NCBI GenBank assembly: GCA_002284615.2
Contig: MU069725.1
Span: forward strand, 12,504 to 24,303
Length of the DNA stretch: 11,800 nt
Direction: 5' to 3'
Origin: Dunaliella salina
Taxonomy: Eukaryota > Chlorophyta > Chlorophyceae > Chlamydomonadales > Dunaliellaceae
Shown here piece by piece: positions 1 to 7,799 of the stretch. Position 1 is the stretch's first letter, and the number at the start of each line of letters is the position of its first letter. The notes under the pieces were generated by a model. That model did not search any database. It was not told where the DNA came from and worked only from the letters and a program-made list of their open reading frames with translations. Made by a program: the position numbers and the translations under genes.

Positions 1-302
1 ACGCTTCTCAGCATCTCGCTATTGGACCTGAGCATGCTATTATACATTTTAACAACAGATCTGAACCAATAAAACTGGAGCGGCTCATGACCACAATCCC
101 GCAAAACAGCCCAGTTTGGAGTGGTGCGTTTGACACCCAGCGTGCTTTTTANATAACTCATGTGCCGCACTTGCAGGTCACTCGCAAACTCCTTGCCCTC
201 TTTAATGTACTCAGTTCCCCACACCTGCCCTGCATACAGTCCAGCCGGAACCACATACGTCTTCCCAAGCCACAGAGAGACATATGGCCTATTTGCCAGA
301 GA
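1..302 (-). mobile_element. LINE family A ORF2 fragment (post-RT region), runs off left edge
   Basis: Read on the minus strand from about 302 to 1 there is one open frame with no stop and one ambiguous codon (N at 152). It contains RPYVSLWLGKTYVVPAG, then LYAGQVWGTEYIKEGKE, then TPNWAVLRDCGHEPLQFYWF and VVKMYNSMLRSNSE. This is the region that follows the reverse transcriptase palm in L1-like ORF2 proteins (a C-Y/Q-A-x-VWG-type segment) and precedes the C-terminal zinc finger. The same protein segment occurs at 5160-5290 and 11411-11490 on the plus strand, so it is a repeat family. No start or end is visible: the protein N-terminal side is lost in the 10-bp repeat at 295-364, and the C-terminal side lies outside the window. 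I see homology to family A. The LINE assignment comes from general knowledge of ORF2 organisation and the zinc finger in the 5157-6198 copy. Confidence 0.72.
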
Positions 303-364
303 GTGCCAGAGAGTGCCAGAGAGTGCCAGAGAGTGCCAGAGAGTGCCAGAGAGTGCCAGAGAGT
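295..364. repeat. 10-bp tandem repeat, about 7 units
   Basis: Positions 301-360 are six exact copies of GAGTGCCAGA. They are preceded by a partial unit (GCCAGA, 295-300) and followed by GAGT (361-364). The seed unit lies inside the family A reading frame on the minus strand. The array is open there because a 10-bp period cycles through frames without making a stop. It marks the point where recognisable family A sequence ends. Confidence 0.95.
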
Positions 365-387
365 CATTTAGTAGAGCCAAGATTCAT

Positions 388-1449
388 AAAGAAAGAAAAG
401 AAGAGTCTATGCAAGCCAGAGGCACGTGCATTAAGGGAAGGCCCACTAACAAGCTAGCAGGCTAGCAAGGTATCAGTGGCCTCACCAGAAGGCCCTCAAA
501 ACCTACACTTGACACAGCCAGCCTAGGAGAGAGCCAGATACAGATCTAGTGGGGATTTGGAGGGTTGCTGCTCGCCATGCCTCTTGATGCCCGGACTCTC
601 CTCCTCCCGTCCTCCGCCGCCGCACGCCCAGCAAACCCCCTCCCAGAAGCCCCTGATAGCAAAGAGCATGTCCGGTGTTTTTTTATAGTGGTTAATCTTT
701 GGATGGCATGGTCCCTAAGCTTGGCTGCTAGTGATTTGGCTTTTTGATTAGTCAGGCCCAGATTTATAAGGGGTGTGATTGTAAACTCATTGTAAATGGT
801 ATCGGCCACACCAATGAGGATGGTGTGTAAAGTCACTTTATTATTCCTGTTTGGGTTTCTGGAGCTGCGGGTTTTAAGTCTTGTTATGGTGTGAGAATGT
901 TGGGTCACTGCACGTTTTAGGGTAAAGAAGGGATTTGTGTCGGGACAGAAATTTAGTTCAACAAGATGTATGTCCCTTTCTTAAGGAGGGATCTTGGAAG
1001 GATCAAGGTGAGTTTGTCTGCCTGGAAGAGGGCGCACAAAGATAGCATCAGGGCGGGTTTGATGCTGGGCAGGGGAGCAAGTACCATTGGGGAAAAACCA
1101 GTCTGGAATAGCTCTTGATACGTTTTCAGGGACCTGTAAGCCCTGATCCAGGAGTCTCTCGTTACTGCAGCCATCCATGCCAGTGAGGGATAAGCCATAC
1201 CGGCCTTTACTGATGGCTTTTACACAAAGACTTTGGCTGCATCGTGTCTGTTGGTGTGCATCCCGCTCATTGTTGAGTTTGTACACCTGAGGAGTATGTG
1301 GTCAATGTGGTCAATATCATCACATAGTGAACATCTTCCATTACTGGAAGACTTTAAGGCATGACTCTGATTGTACAGTGTATCCGTGCGATTGGACCAT
1401 ACAGTCTGCAAAGCTTCTCCACGAGTACATATCTCCCTCCTATGTCTCT
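388..1449 (-). mobile_element. LINE family B, divergent subfamily B3, 5'-truncated or split copy
   Basis: Minus-strand copy of the family B 3' half. Its 3' end lies near 388-404, where the plus strand reads AAAGAAAGAAAAGAAGAG, the complement of the pyrimidine tail found on other B copies. Between stop codon and tail is a 3' UTR of about 150 bases with a degenerate CCTT..CTTAATG motif. The other side is cut at 1449 by the B1 copy inserted at 1450-3728, so B3 sequence might continue beyond 3740, but I could not recognise any there. It is the most diverged B copy, consistent with the greatest age. I found no convincing TSD for it. Confidence 0.7.
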
Positions 1450-1452
1450 TCC
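546..1452 (-). pseudogene. Broken B3 C-terminus: zinc finger and PD-(D/E)XK-like region
   Basis: Three successive minus-strand frames carry one protein. Frame one (from about 1452 to 1220) holds TDTLYNQSHALK and a zinc finger with CSLC ... H-x4-C, then NSTMSGMHTNRHDAAK. Frame two (to 981) holds KAISKG, a VPEN.S...P segment and TRPDAIFV, the RPD half of the nuclease motif. Frame three (about 972 to 546) holds DIHLVELNFCPDT, then VTLHTILIGVADTIY and the terminal SNPPNPH before a TAG stop. The motif that reads VEVK or IEIK in other copies is VELN here (951-959), so the catalytic-type lysine is lost. A late segment (about 590-650) is arginine/alanine-rich, unlike the other copies. Family B identity rests on co-linearity with 2785-3615. 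Confidence 0.72.
1438..1449. repeat. Left target-site duplication of B1 copy 1450-3728
   Basis: TCCTATGTCTCT, 12 bases, is repeated exactly at 3729-3740. It lies directly before the first base homologous to family B plus-strand sequence and belongs to the older B3 reading frame on the minus strand. Confidence 0.85.
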
Positions 1453-1454
1453 AT

Positions 1455-3615
1455 AACAGCCTCTCATCCAAATTATCAGGATTCTCAACATGTCATCCAA
1501 TTTATGACGACCATGCAATGTACCTTACTCCCAAACATGCCATTTATTCTGCCATGCAATAAAGCCATGCAACGGCAACTTTCATGTTCTTACCAAGCTG
1601 GAAAGGCCCTATGAGCACAAATCCATACTCTGAACTCCTGAATGCCTACCCCCACCTCTGTTGCACATTGGGAACCATACCCTCAGCAAGTCTCAAGTAT
1701 ACCACCCTCCCCTTCTGGGTCAGCCAGGAAATTGTCCTCCCATGCCACTCCTGGAACCTTCAAATAATTGCTGTTTGGAACAACGCTGCAAGAATCCACC
1801 TGAATGAGAACAACTCAAATTGGCTCACAGGCCTGCAAAGAGATATCTGTGAGGCTAAATGGCTGCAAAGGAACATTAGCAATGACCCAGTCCTTAATTC
1901 TAGGCACCCAGAAATTGAAGCTGATTTCAATAAATTTGAAAAGCTACCCTTTGCCCATCAACAAACCCCTCAGGGCACCATTCATAGCTAACAAACCCTT
2001 TCGCCACTCACCCCATCTAGTCCAAATCTGATGCACAAAGTCTAAAACTGGAGAGAGTGGGCATACACAGACGGCAGCTGTCATATACACCATGGAAAAC
2101 GGATGAATGGTGAAGGGGTCTACCACCCCGCTAGTGACAGCACCAGCCTTGTCCAGCCAAATGGAATAGGAATCACTCACACCATCACAAGAGCTGAATT
2201 GGCAGCCATAGCAGCTGCCATTTTCCTAGGCTTCTGTTGCAATGCCACTGATAGCCTTTCTTCACTGGAGCAAATCAGAAAGCAAATAGTGTACCCGGAA
2301 ATTGATTGCCAGCATGTCCAAGGCCACATCCTCAAAATAATCACACAGCTAATTCATTTCTATAAGACTGAATCTCACACTGGAATTGCCGGCAATGAAT
2401 GCATAGATACTACTGTTAAGCATCAGGCCTTCTAGAATAATGACACCCTTGCAGATGTAACCTTTCCTTGTGCAAACGTTGACGGCAATCTTTTTCATGA
2501 CACCACTTGGCTTGCCTATGAGGAAGCTTCCTGCACTCGTGCAAATACTTCCAGATGCCCTTTCCCATCAGCCGTAAAGCTTAGCTTTCTTAAACACTTC
2601 TCCAACCTTCATGATGCTCTACGGAAACACACGCATTCAAAACACAGACTCGGAAAGGCCAACACCAACACAGGGTGCTACTCCTCCTACCAAAGTCTAC
2701 TCCCCAGCATCCACAAAAATATCAGCAATTCCTTTTGGACCATGTCTACACTCTCTTTCCAAATGAAGCAAAACATTTTATAAATACCGCACAGGTACCC
2801 TATTCAATCAAAAACATGCTGTGCGCTTCAAAGTTTCCACCAGCCTACAATGCCCCCTTTGTGGGGAACTTGACAGTGCCCTTCACATCTTATCAGGATG
2901 CGAAAATTCAACCATGTCTGGTATGGTAACTGAGCGACACAATATTGCCAGCAGAATCCTCCTAAAAGCTACCAGCAAAGGCCCTCTTGGGGCAGGTATT
3001 GCCTCCATGGACATTGGCAGAGCAGACCGTCTTGCCTTGCAAGACTTACAGATCCCAGAACATGCTACTAACAGGACCCTTCCCAAATATATTTTCCCAC
3101 GCCGCTTTTCTGATAAGGATAGGCTCACCTCCAGCCGGCCTGATGCTCTATTAGTTGTTCCTCTGAAAAGGGCGCCAAGGTTGAATCCTCGTTATGAATT
3201 GAGAAGTACAAGGGGGCGCGGGGGGAGCAGGGAGGACTCAGCGCCTGCCACAGGCACTCCATCCGCACTCAAGGCTCGTGACCCCAGTCAGCCCCACCCA
3301 GATCAGCGACACATCCACCTTGTAGAAGTCAAATACCGTGAGGACAGCCGGCCTTACAGCCAGCTTGAGGCCTCCAAGCAGCAGCACCGTGACCTTTGTC
3401 GTCATCTCTCAAGGGCCTCAGCTCAAGTCACCCTTCATACTATCCTGTTAGGTGTGGGTGGAGTCGTCTACACCCGACACACTTTGGAGCCCTTTAAGGA
3501 GCTTGGTCTTGACACTTGCAAGGCCACCAAGCTTGCTCGGAAGCTTCACGCTCATTCTGTTCATCACCAAGGTCAGGCACAGGCTACTGCTAGTAGTCCT
3601 CCTGATCCTCACTGA
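1455..3615 (+). pseudogene. B1 ORF remnant: MTase-like block, RNase H, zinc finger, PD-(D/E)XK-like nuclease
   Basis: One frame runs from 1455 to 2780 with stops at 1560, 1989, 2040 and 2433. A +1 shift at about 2781 then moves to the frame that ends at 3615. Order of parts: LSGFSTCHPIY and TATFMFLPSW (1460-1620) with NPYSELLNAYPHL; IIAVWNNAARIHLNE; RNase H with TDGS (Asp at 2070), RAEL (Glu at 2196), TDSL (Asp at 2250), and ESHTGIAGNECID (His at 2376, Asp at 2406); a linker; the zinc finger CPLCGELDSALHILSGC (2848-2898); SSRPDALLV (about 3130); HLVEVKY (about 3318); QQHRDLC; VTLHTILLGVGG; and the ending SPPDPH. All RNase H acidic residues are retained. Relative to 7792-9303, an in-frame deletion of 57 bases removes 19 codons after HAHSV. 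RNase H would degrade RNA in RNA-DNA hybrids. The nuclease region is inferred from motif order only. The copy is not functional. Confidence 0.8.
2687..3071 (+). repeat. 385-bp block identical to 8201-8585
   Basis: Every base matches 8201-8585 (offset 5514) when compared line by line. The first mismatches are at 2686/8200 and 3072/8586. Upstream, the two B1 copies are visibly more diverged, with many substitutions and small indels at 2440-2686. Downstream differences are moderate. The block includes the extra base that causes the frameshift at 2781/8295. Confidence 0.95.
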
Positions 3616-3728
3616 CTTTTTTCTTTTGCTTCCTCTTGGTGAAGGGGTTATACGGTGCCTCGGCCCCAGGTATCCCCCTTTCCTTAATTGATGTGGGGAG
3701 TGTTTTCACTGCCTGCACAGTGTTTCTT

Positions 3729-3740
3729 TCCTATGTCTCT
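3729..3740. repeat. Right target-site duplication of B1 copy 1450-3728
   Basis: Exact repeat of 1438-1449 (TCCTATGTCTCT), directly after the pyrimidine-rich 3' end of the element. Confidence 0.85.
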
Positions 3741-4435
3741 GGGTTGCTGCAGACAGTATGGGTTAAAGCTAACAAACAAATTTTTTTTACTTAATCATGA
3801 TGTTTTGATACGTGCGGTCTACATTAACCGCTAGAGTTAAAATACACCAAGAGAACAAATAGACAACTTGTTCAAAATCCCTGGGGATGAGTGTTTCTAA
3901 GCATACACAATCACACCTCAAATTCTCTTGAGAGGAGATTTTGCCGCTCTCATCGCTGATGAAAAAAGAAATTTCTGATGTTCATTGTGATATTCTGGCT
4001 ACACATCCTCAACTTGTTGAAAAGAGGAAATATTTTTGCTCACAGACAAATCGGGATGGGACATGCCTGCTTGACTTGCTTCCAACAACAAACTCTTTAT
4101 CACAACTGGAGTGTTTGCAGTGATGTGACATGCTCATTTAGTGTTGTGTCAATTTTACTGTTGGTGACCTATTAGTTAGATAGTTATAGGGGGTTTTGGG
4201 TAACGATTTTTCCTGGACCTTCATGTTGAGAATTTCTACGTTCTACGTTCGACATTCTGCTTTACACATGTAGTACCATCTGGATATGATGTAGTATAAT
4301 ATATCAACCTCCTATGTGTAAAGAAGTGATGTCCTGAGGCCAAGCAAGCCCTGGGGAGAGGGCAAGGATGGAGCAGCAGCGTGGCAATCAGGGAAGTGTG
4401 GCAAAAAGAGCACAAGAGAGTAAGCATACCTGAGT
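3741..4435. other. Unassigned AT-rich stretch, no recognisable gene
   Basis: About 700 bases between the B1 copy and family A. It holds an eight-T run (3781-3788), a CTACGTTCTACGTTCGACATTC near-duplication (about 4237-4257) and an inverted repeat at 4260-4323. A plus-strand open frame at 3941-4123 (60 codons, with the segments SSLMKKEISDVHCDIL and KRKYFCSQTNRDGTCLLDLL) shows no family I recognise. It could be an exon, an unknown repeat or chance. I see no homology to family A or B here on either strand. Confidence 0.5.
4260..4323. repeat. 10-bp inverted repeat with 44-base spacer
   Basis: CTTTACACAT (4260-4269) is the exact reverse complement of ATGTGTAAAG (4314-4323). The AT-rich spacer could form a weak hairpin or be the core of a tiny foldback element. 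No direct repeat was seen beside it. Confidence 0.6.
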
Positions 4436-5090
4436 GTGGCAGGCAATGCGAAGAAACATGCTGTTGGTTATTGCAGCCCAATGTCCTCTGATGGAGGGTT
4501 ACGCCACCTTGGACGAAGGAGGTGGTGGTGCGGAGGCAGGTCACACACTGCCGTGACCAGTGAATCACACCACCATCCCAACACAAAAAACCCCACATTC
4601 TCAACATGCTTGCCAGTGATTCGTGTTGCCAAGTCAGTACATCTTACAGAACACGATCTGAGCACGACAAATGAGTTGTTTCCTTCCCTGAGCCGCACTG
4701 TGATTACTTCTCCTTTGGGTATGGATTACCCTGCACTTGCGGTTTTCTTTGATATCCCCCCCAAGACTCCACAAATTGACAGGCGCAATCCAGGCTTTCT
4801 CTTCCAAATTCCTTTCCTGGTTCACATGAAGGACTTTTTCCTGAAGTGGTATCCTGAGAGAGCTACCATTTGTAGAATCATTTGGAAATTTGCAGAATCA
4901 TTTGGAAACATTTTTTGCAGAATTATTTGAAAATGATATTGAGATTCAGGACAACTTCTTCACCCATATCCGAGCAAATAACATTGATCAGGCATACGAC
5001 ACCTTCAAATCCTGGACTTTGACGGGGGGGGGGGNGGGTACCTGTGCAAGTGCCCAAATATGCTCCGTTTCTGCGTTTAAAGTGCAGTAA
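4436..5090 (+). pseudogene. Probable family A endonuclease C-terminus and pre-RT linker, degraded
   Basis: A plus-strand frame (4436-4930) contains STTNELFPSLSRTVITSPLG followed by MDYPALAVFFDIPP. This looks like the end of an APE/EEP-type LINE endonuclease, where a final S-D-H-x-P motif is followed by a hydrophobic strand. Here the position reads G-M-D-Y-P-A, so the histidine is not conserved. A basic/aromatic linker (FLVHMKDFFLKWYPERA) follows, then a frameshift near 4885 into NDIEIQDNFFTHIRANNIDQ AYDTFK, typical of the linker before the reverse transcriptase. At 5024-5038 a run of G's with an N breaks the frame, and VPVQVPKYAPFLRLK continues in another frame to about 5086. Upstream of about 4600 I cannot confirm homology. 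Family assignment rests on position before the A post-RT region and on pattern only. Confidence 0.42.
5024..5038. other. G homopolymer containing an assembly N
   Basis: The stretch is eleven G's, an N (5035) and three more G's. The reading frame before it (DTFKSWTLTGGG) and after it (VPVQVPKYAP) cannot be phased reliably. The run length is probably uncertain. Confidence 0.9.
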
Positions 5091-5722
5091 CTCACAGCCA
5101 CTTCATTCAATTGTGACAATTTAACTTGAATTGTAAGCTCTGGAGTGTAACTGGCATTATAAGCTATCAGAGCGCACTCTAGGTGTGAAGCGTTACACTT
5201 CTAACTGGACAGTGCTGCGAGAGTGTGGCCATGAGCCCTTGCAGTTCTTTTGGTTCAGATCTGTGATCAAGCTGTACAACAGTATGCTGGACTGCAACAG
5301 CACAACCTCTTAAGAAGGTATTTCAGGCTGATTGCTATATGCACTCCAGGGCTGCTGGATGTTTAACTACCCAGATGCTGGATGGCTTTCAAGGGTTGCA
5401 GAAGCGTGATGAGTATGTGCAAGCAGTACAGAGGGTTGCGCCAATCAAGATTCAGGAGTTTGCTGATGTTCTGAGACAGAGACTGCGGGACGTCTGGAAC
5501 ACTGCTGCTGCTGATGCGATGAGCATGCCTTGAAACTCAGTGTCCCTCTATCAGTCTTATTTTGGCGTTCCTTTTCATTATAACCTGCATGCCCCAGTGC
5601 GAACTCCTCGCCACTTGTCTCTGAGCCTCTCTGGCCATACCCTGCGCAATGTTAGTCGATTCAGATTGCGAGCTCGCACCCTGCGTGTTGACAGAGCTAT
5701 TTGGTCCCAAGGTGAGGAGCCT

Positions 5723-5733
5723 GCCATTTGTGA
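5723..5733. repeat. Left target-site duplication of antisense B2 fragment
   Basis: GCCATTTGTGA, 11 bases, is repeated exactly at 5932-5942. It encodes A-I-C-(D) at the first cysteine of the family A zinc finger. Confidence 0.88.
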
Positions 5734-5931
5734 GAAGAAAAGAAAAGAAAAACTACATAGGCAGAGAAATCCTCCCTACATCATTTAAGGAGATACATTG
5801 GCTCAAAAAAGTGCCGTGTGCCCCCTCCACCACAAGGTATGAAAAAAAGAATGCTAATGTGGATCTGGAGGGTTACTAGAAGCACCTGGCTCTAGAGCCT
5901 TGCTGTGGGAAATATTCTCATTTTTGATTTC
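5734..5931 (-). mobile_element. Short 5'-truncated family B (B2) 3' end inserted in family A
   Basis: A 198-base insertion on the minus strand. Read in its own direction it gives KNENISHSKALEPGASSNPP DPH, a TAG stop (5854-5856), then the B2-type 3' UTR. That UTR includes a degenerate CCTTAA(A)TGATGT motif (5774-5790 on plus) and a tail whose plus strand is GAAGAAAAGAAAAGAAAAA (5734-5752). It matches 11050-11245 closely. Flanking TSDs are 5723-5733 and 5932-5942. It retains only the last 24 or so codons of the ORF. Confidence 0.88.
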
Positions 5932-5942
5932 GCCATTTGTGA
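5932..5942. repeat. Right target-site duplication of antisense B2 fragment
   Basis: Exact repeat of 5723-5733. Removing one TSD copy and 5734-5931 restores the A reading frame across the zinc-finger cysteines. Confidence 0.88.
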
Positions 5943-6198
5943 TAGGTGCGACCTGCAGGAAGATCAAGATGAGGCCCATGTCCTCTTCAAGTGCCTGTGT
6001 CCTGAGGTGTGCCAAGTTAGGCGGAAGTATTTTGAGCTGTTTCAACAGTAAGCCAGTTTCTCTCGAACTAAACCTTGCGTGCAACATATCTCCGCGCCCT
6101 TGGTCTTTGATTTTCTTTCCCAGAAGAATAACAAGCTTTTCCATTACATTTCTGAGCTCATGGATTTATTTTTGACTGGCGTAGACCAGTCAGACTAG

Positions 6199-6362
6199 TC
6201 AGCCGAACGCTCTGGCTGAAGGTCCCTAGACAATGTAACCTTGTGAGAGCATGTGCTTATACTTGTGTAAGTCGCCCTGTGTGCTGATATACCGAGAGGT
6301 ACACTGTGTCGAAGCTCATGGGTCATGTAAACCCGATTTTGGTGCTTTTCATGGAAAAAAAA
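6199..6362 (+). mobile_element. Family A 3' untranslated region ending in a short A run
   Basis: Sequence after the A stop codon with no open frame of note. It ends at an eight-A run (6355-6362) that could be the remnant poly(A) tail of family A. If so, A and B differ in 3' end type, since B ends in pyrimidines. A perfect 7-bp stem with a 6-base loop spans the end of the ORF at 6173-6192. Confidence 0.45.
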
Positions 6363-6486
6363 GCAGAAATTGCCATAAAACACCAACCACTGAGTCTTTT
6401 CACTCCACTTCTTTGCAATGATACTTTTTTGGAACAAGGATTTCAAATCAATAAAATCATCTAATATGGTCTAATCTAGTCCAATC
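6363..6486. other. Unassigned spacer between family A and the long B2 copy
   Basis: AT-rich sequence with no recognised coding content. It ends with TCCAATC (6480-6486), which also occurs directly after the B2 pyrimidine tail at 11246-11252. It may therefore be the left TSD of the long B2 copy, though seven bases is weak support. Confidence 0.35.
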
Positions 6487-6535
6487 CCCTACTACTCCAT
6501 CCCCCCTCATTTTCCCAGAAATATACACGGCGCAC

Positions 6536-7791
6536 ATGGCTTGCATATACAATACGCGAGGCAAATGTGTTGGTATGATATCGCCAAACCGCTTCCAAAT
6601 CCTTTACAGGGCTTTTATGGGGCCAAGCTTGCTGGCATGCACGAGAAAATAACACCAGCTCCAGGCAACTTTGCTATTGAGCTGCAAGGACTCCTTCCCG
6701 CAAATCCATGCTTGAAAGAAAGTTTTCTAGCAAGAAGATCAAAGACTCTTTTTCACGAGCCCTTCCACTGCACCTCATATTCATCACGCCCTTCAAAATT
6801 GGGCTTTGGTAACCCAAGAAAACATGGCCTCCCCACTAGACCACAACCCACAATACCAGAATTATTAGAGTGCGGACTCCCGAGACATTCTTTTTGGTGC
6901 CATGCATAATGCCTTCTCATCCAAATTCTCAGGCTTCTCAGTCTGCCATCCCACTTGTGACGAGGGAATCATGACCCAAGCTTTGCAACATGCCATTTAC
7001 TCCGCCATCCTCAACACAGAGGCCACTGCTACATTCATGTTCCTTCCGGCTTGGAATAAGGACATGATATCCAACCCCTACTCCAAACTTTTCAATGCCT
7101 ACCCCCACCTCTGTTACGAACTTGGAACCATACCTTGGGAAAAATTTAGTTACAGCGCCCCTCAACCCTGCCCTAACCAAGAGGTGCCTTTACCTAGGCA
7201 TACCTGGGACCTTTGCATCTTTGCTGTTTGGAACACTGCAGCTCGAATCCATCTTAATGACCATAACAAAGACTGGCTACAGGGCCTGAAAGGAGATTTG
7301 AAAGAGGCTACAGAGTGGAAGCTTGAGAGTGTCAGCAGCCACCCTGTCCTAAATCCCACGCATGCCCACATGCCAGGTTTCAATAAACTGGAACGCCTCC
7401 CATTTGACAAACAACACGCATCCAAGCAGCCTAGAAATTCACACATGAGTATCCAAGGTACAGACTTGGTGCCCAACAATCCAGTACTCTCCTAACTCTT
7501 AAAGTTGCTGACTGGAGGACATGGGCATGCACAGATGGCAGCTGCCTTGTCCATCACGGTAAGAAAGAAATTGGAGCAGGCGTCTACTCCCCGTCCACTG
7601 ACAGCAAGAATTTTGTACAACCAAACGGTGCCGGGATTTCTAAAACCATTACTAGAGCTGAATAAGCAGCAATTGCTGCTGCTTTCATCACCAAAAATGC
7701 AGACATTGCATCAGACAGCCTCACCTCTTTCAATCAAATACGTAAACAGCGTCTCTATCCTGAAAGACATCTGAGGCATATCCAAGGAGAC
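6536..7791 (+). pseudogene. B2 ORF, first part: N-terminal block, MTase-like block, first half of RNase H
   Basis: Frame from 6536: MACIYNTRGKCVGMISPNR then ILYRAFMGPS, stop at 6650. The same frame later reads HHALQNWALVTQENMASPLD and NPQYQNY, a stop where relatives would have Trp, SRDILFGAMHNAFSSKFSGF and SVCHP (about 6945). Next come ATATFMFLPAW (about 7026), NPYSKLFNAYPHLCYELGTI and IFAVWNTAARIHLND (about 7215). Near 7490 the frame shifts to KVADWRTWACTDGSC: RNase H Asp at 7534, TRAE followed at once by a TAA stop (7663-7665), and SDSL with Asp at 7714. It is cut at HIQGD by the B1 insertion and resumes at 9315. The pattern 'SGF..xHP ... ATFxFLPAW ... VWNTAARI' is reminiscent of amino-methyltransferases such as PCIF1 (NPPF, then F.P.W), but the NPP residues are not present. 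That link is a weak inference. Confidence 0.68.
7781..7791. repeat. Left target-site duplication of B1 insertion in B2
   Basis: TCCAAGGAGAC, 11 bases, exact at 9304-9314. It encodes the I-Q-G-D segment of the B2 RNase H domain. Confidence 0.9.
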
Positions 7792-7799
7792 TCATACTC

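Larger units (their letters stand above)
1450..3728 (+). mobile_element. LINE family B, subfamily B1 copy, 5'-truncated
   Basis: A 2.28-kb insertion bounded by the exact 12-bp TSD 1438-1449 / 3729-3740. Its 5' end falls inside the methyltransferase-like block, so the element is 5'-truncated, as is usual for target-primed reverse transcription. The 3' UTR (3616-3728) has GGTGCCTCGGCC, TCCTTAATTGATGT (3681-3694) and a short pyrimidine tail TGTTTCTT. It shares its 3' UTR type with 7792-9303 and 9660-10082, which defines subfamily B1. The insertion lands at the edge of the B3 copy, in the opposite orientation. Confidence 0.87.
5157..6198 (+). pseudogene. Family A post-RT region and C-terminal zinc finger, RT deleted, split by an insertion
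   Basis: YKLSERTLGVKRYTSNW then VLRECGHEPLQFFWFRS (from 5157) corresponds to the minus-strand segment at 1-150. Frames then change: after LYNSMLDCNSTTS a stop at about 5312; MLDGFQGLQKRDEYVQAV and IQEFADVLRQRLRDVW in the frame ending at 5533; then LYQSYFGVPFHYN, NVSRFRLRARTLRVD and EEPAIC up to 5733. After the 5734-5931 insertion and TSD the same frame resumes as CDRCDLQEDQDEAHVLFKC, a CxxC...HxxxxC zinc finger of the kind that ends LINE ORF2 proteins. A stop (TAA, about 6050), a frameshift and the C-terminal FDFLSQKNNKLFHYISELMD follow, ending at TAG 6196-6198. The whole reverse transcriptase, expected between the linker ending at about 5086 and 5157, is absent. Confidence 0.75.

Noticed and set aside
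295..364. CRISPR-like direct repeats
   Set aside because: Units of 10 bases are contiguous with no spacers. It is a simple tandem array.
388..3740. TSD for the B3 copy
   Set aside because: I looked after 3740 for a match to the sequence beside its tail (GCCAAGATTCATA) and found none.
4236..4607. Minus-strand ORF of 123 codons
   Set aside because: No recognisable motif, overlaps the probable family A frame and has low-complexity His/Thr/Cys-rich composition; treated as chance.
5854..6144. Minus-strand ORF joining family A antisense to the B2 C-terminus
   Set aside because: Chimeric read-through across the TSD junction at 5931. Only the last 24 or so codons are real B2 coding sequence.
6173..6192. 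7-bp stem, 6-base loop at the end of the family A ORF as a terminator
   Set aside because: It lies within the last codons of a eukaryotic LINE with no T run; noted only as a possible RNA structure.
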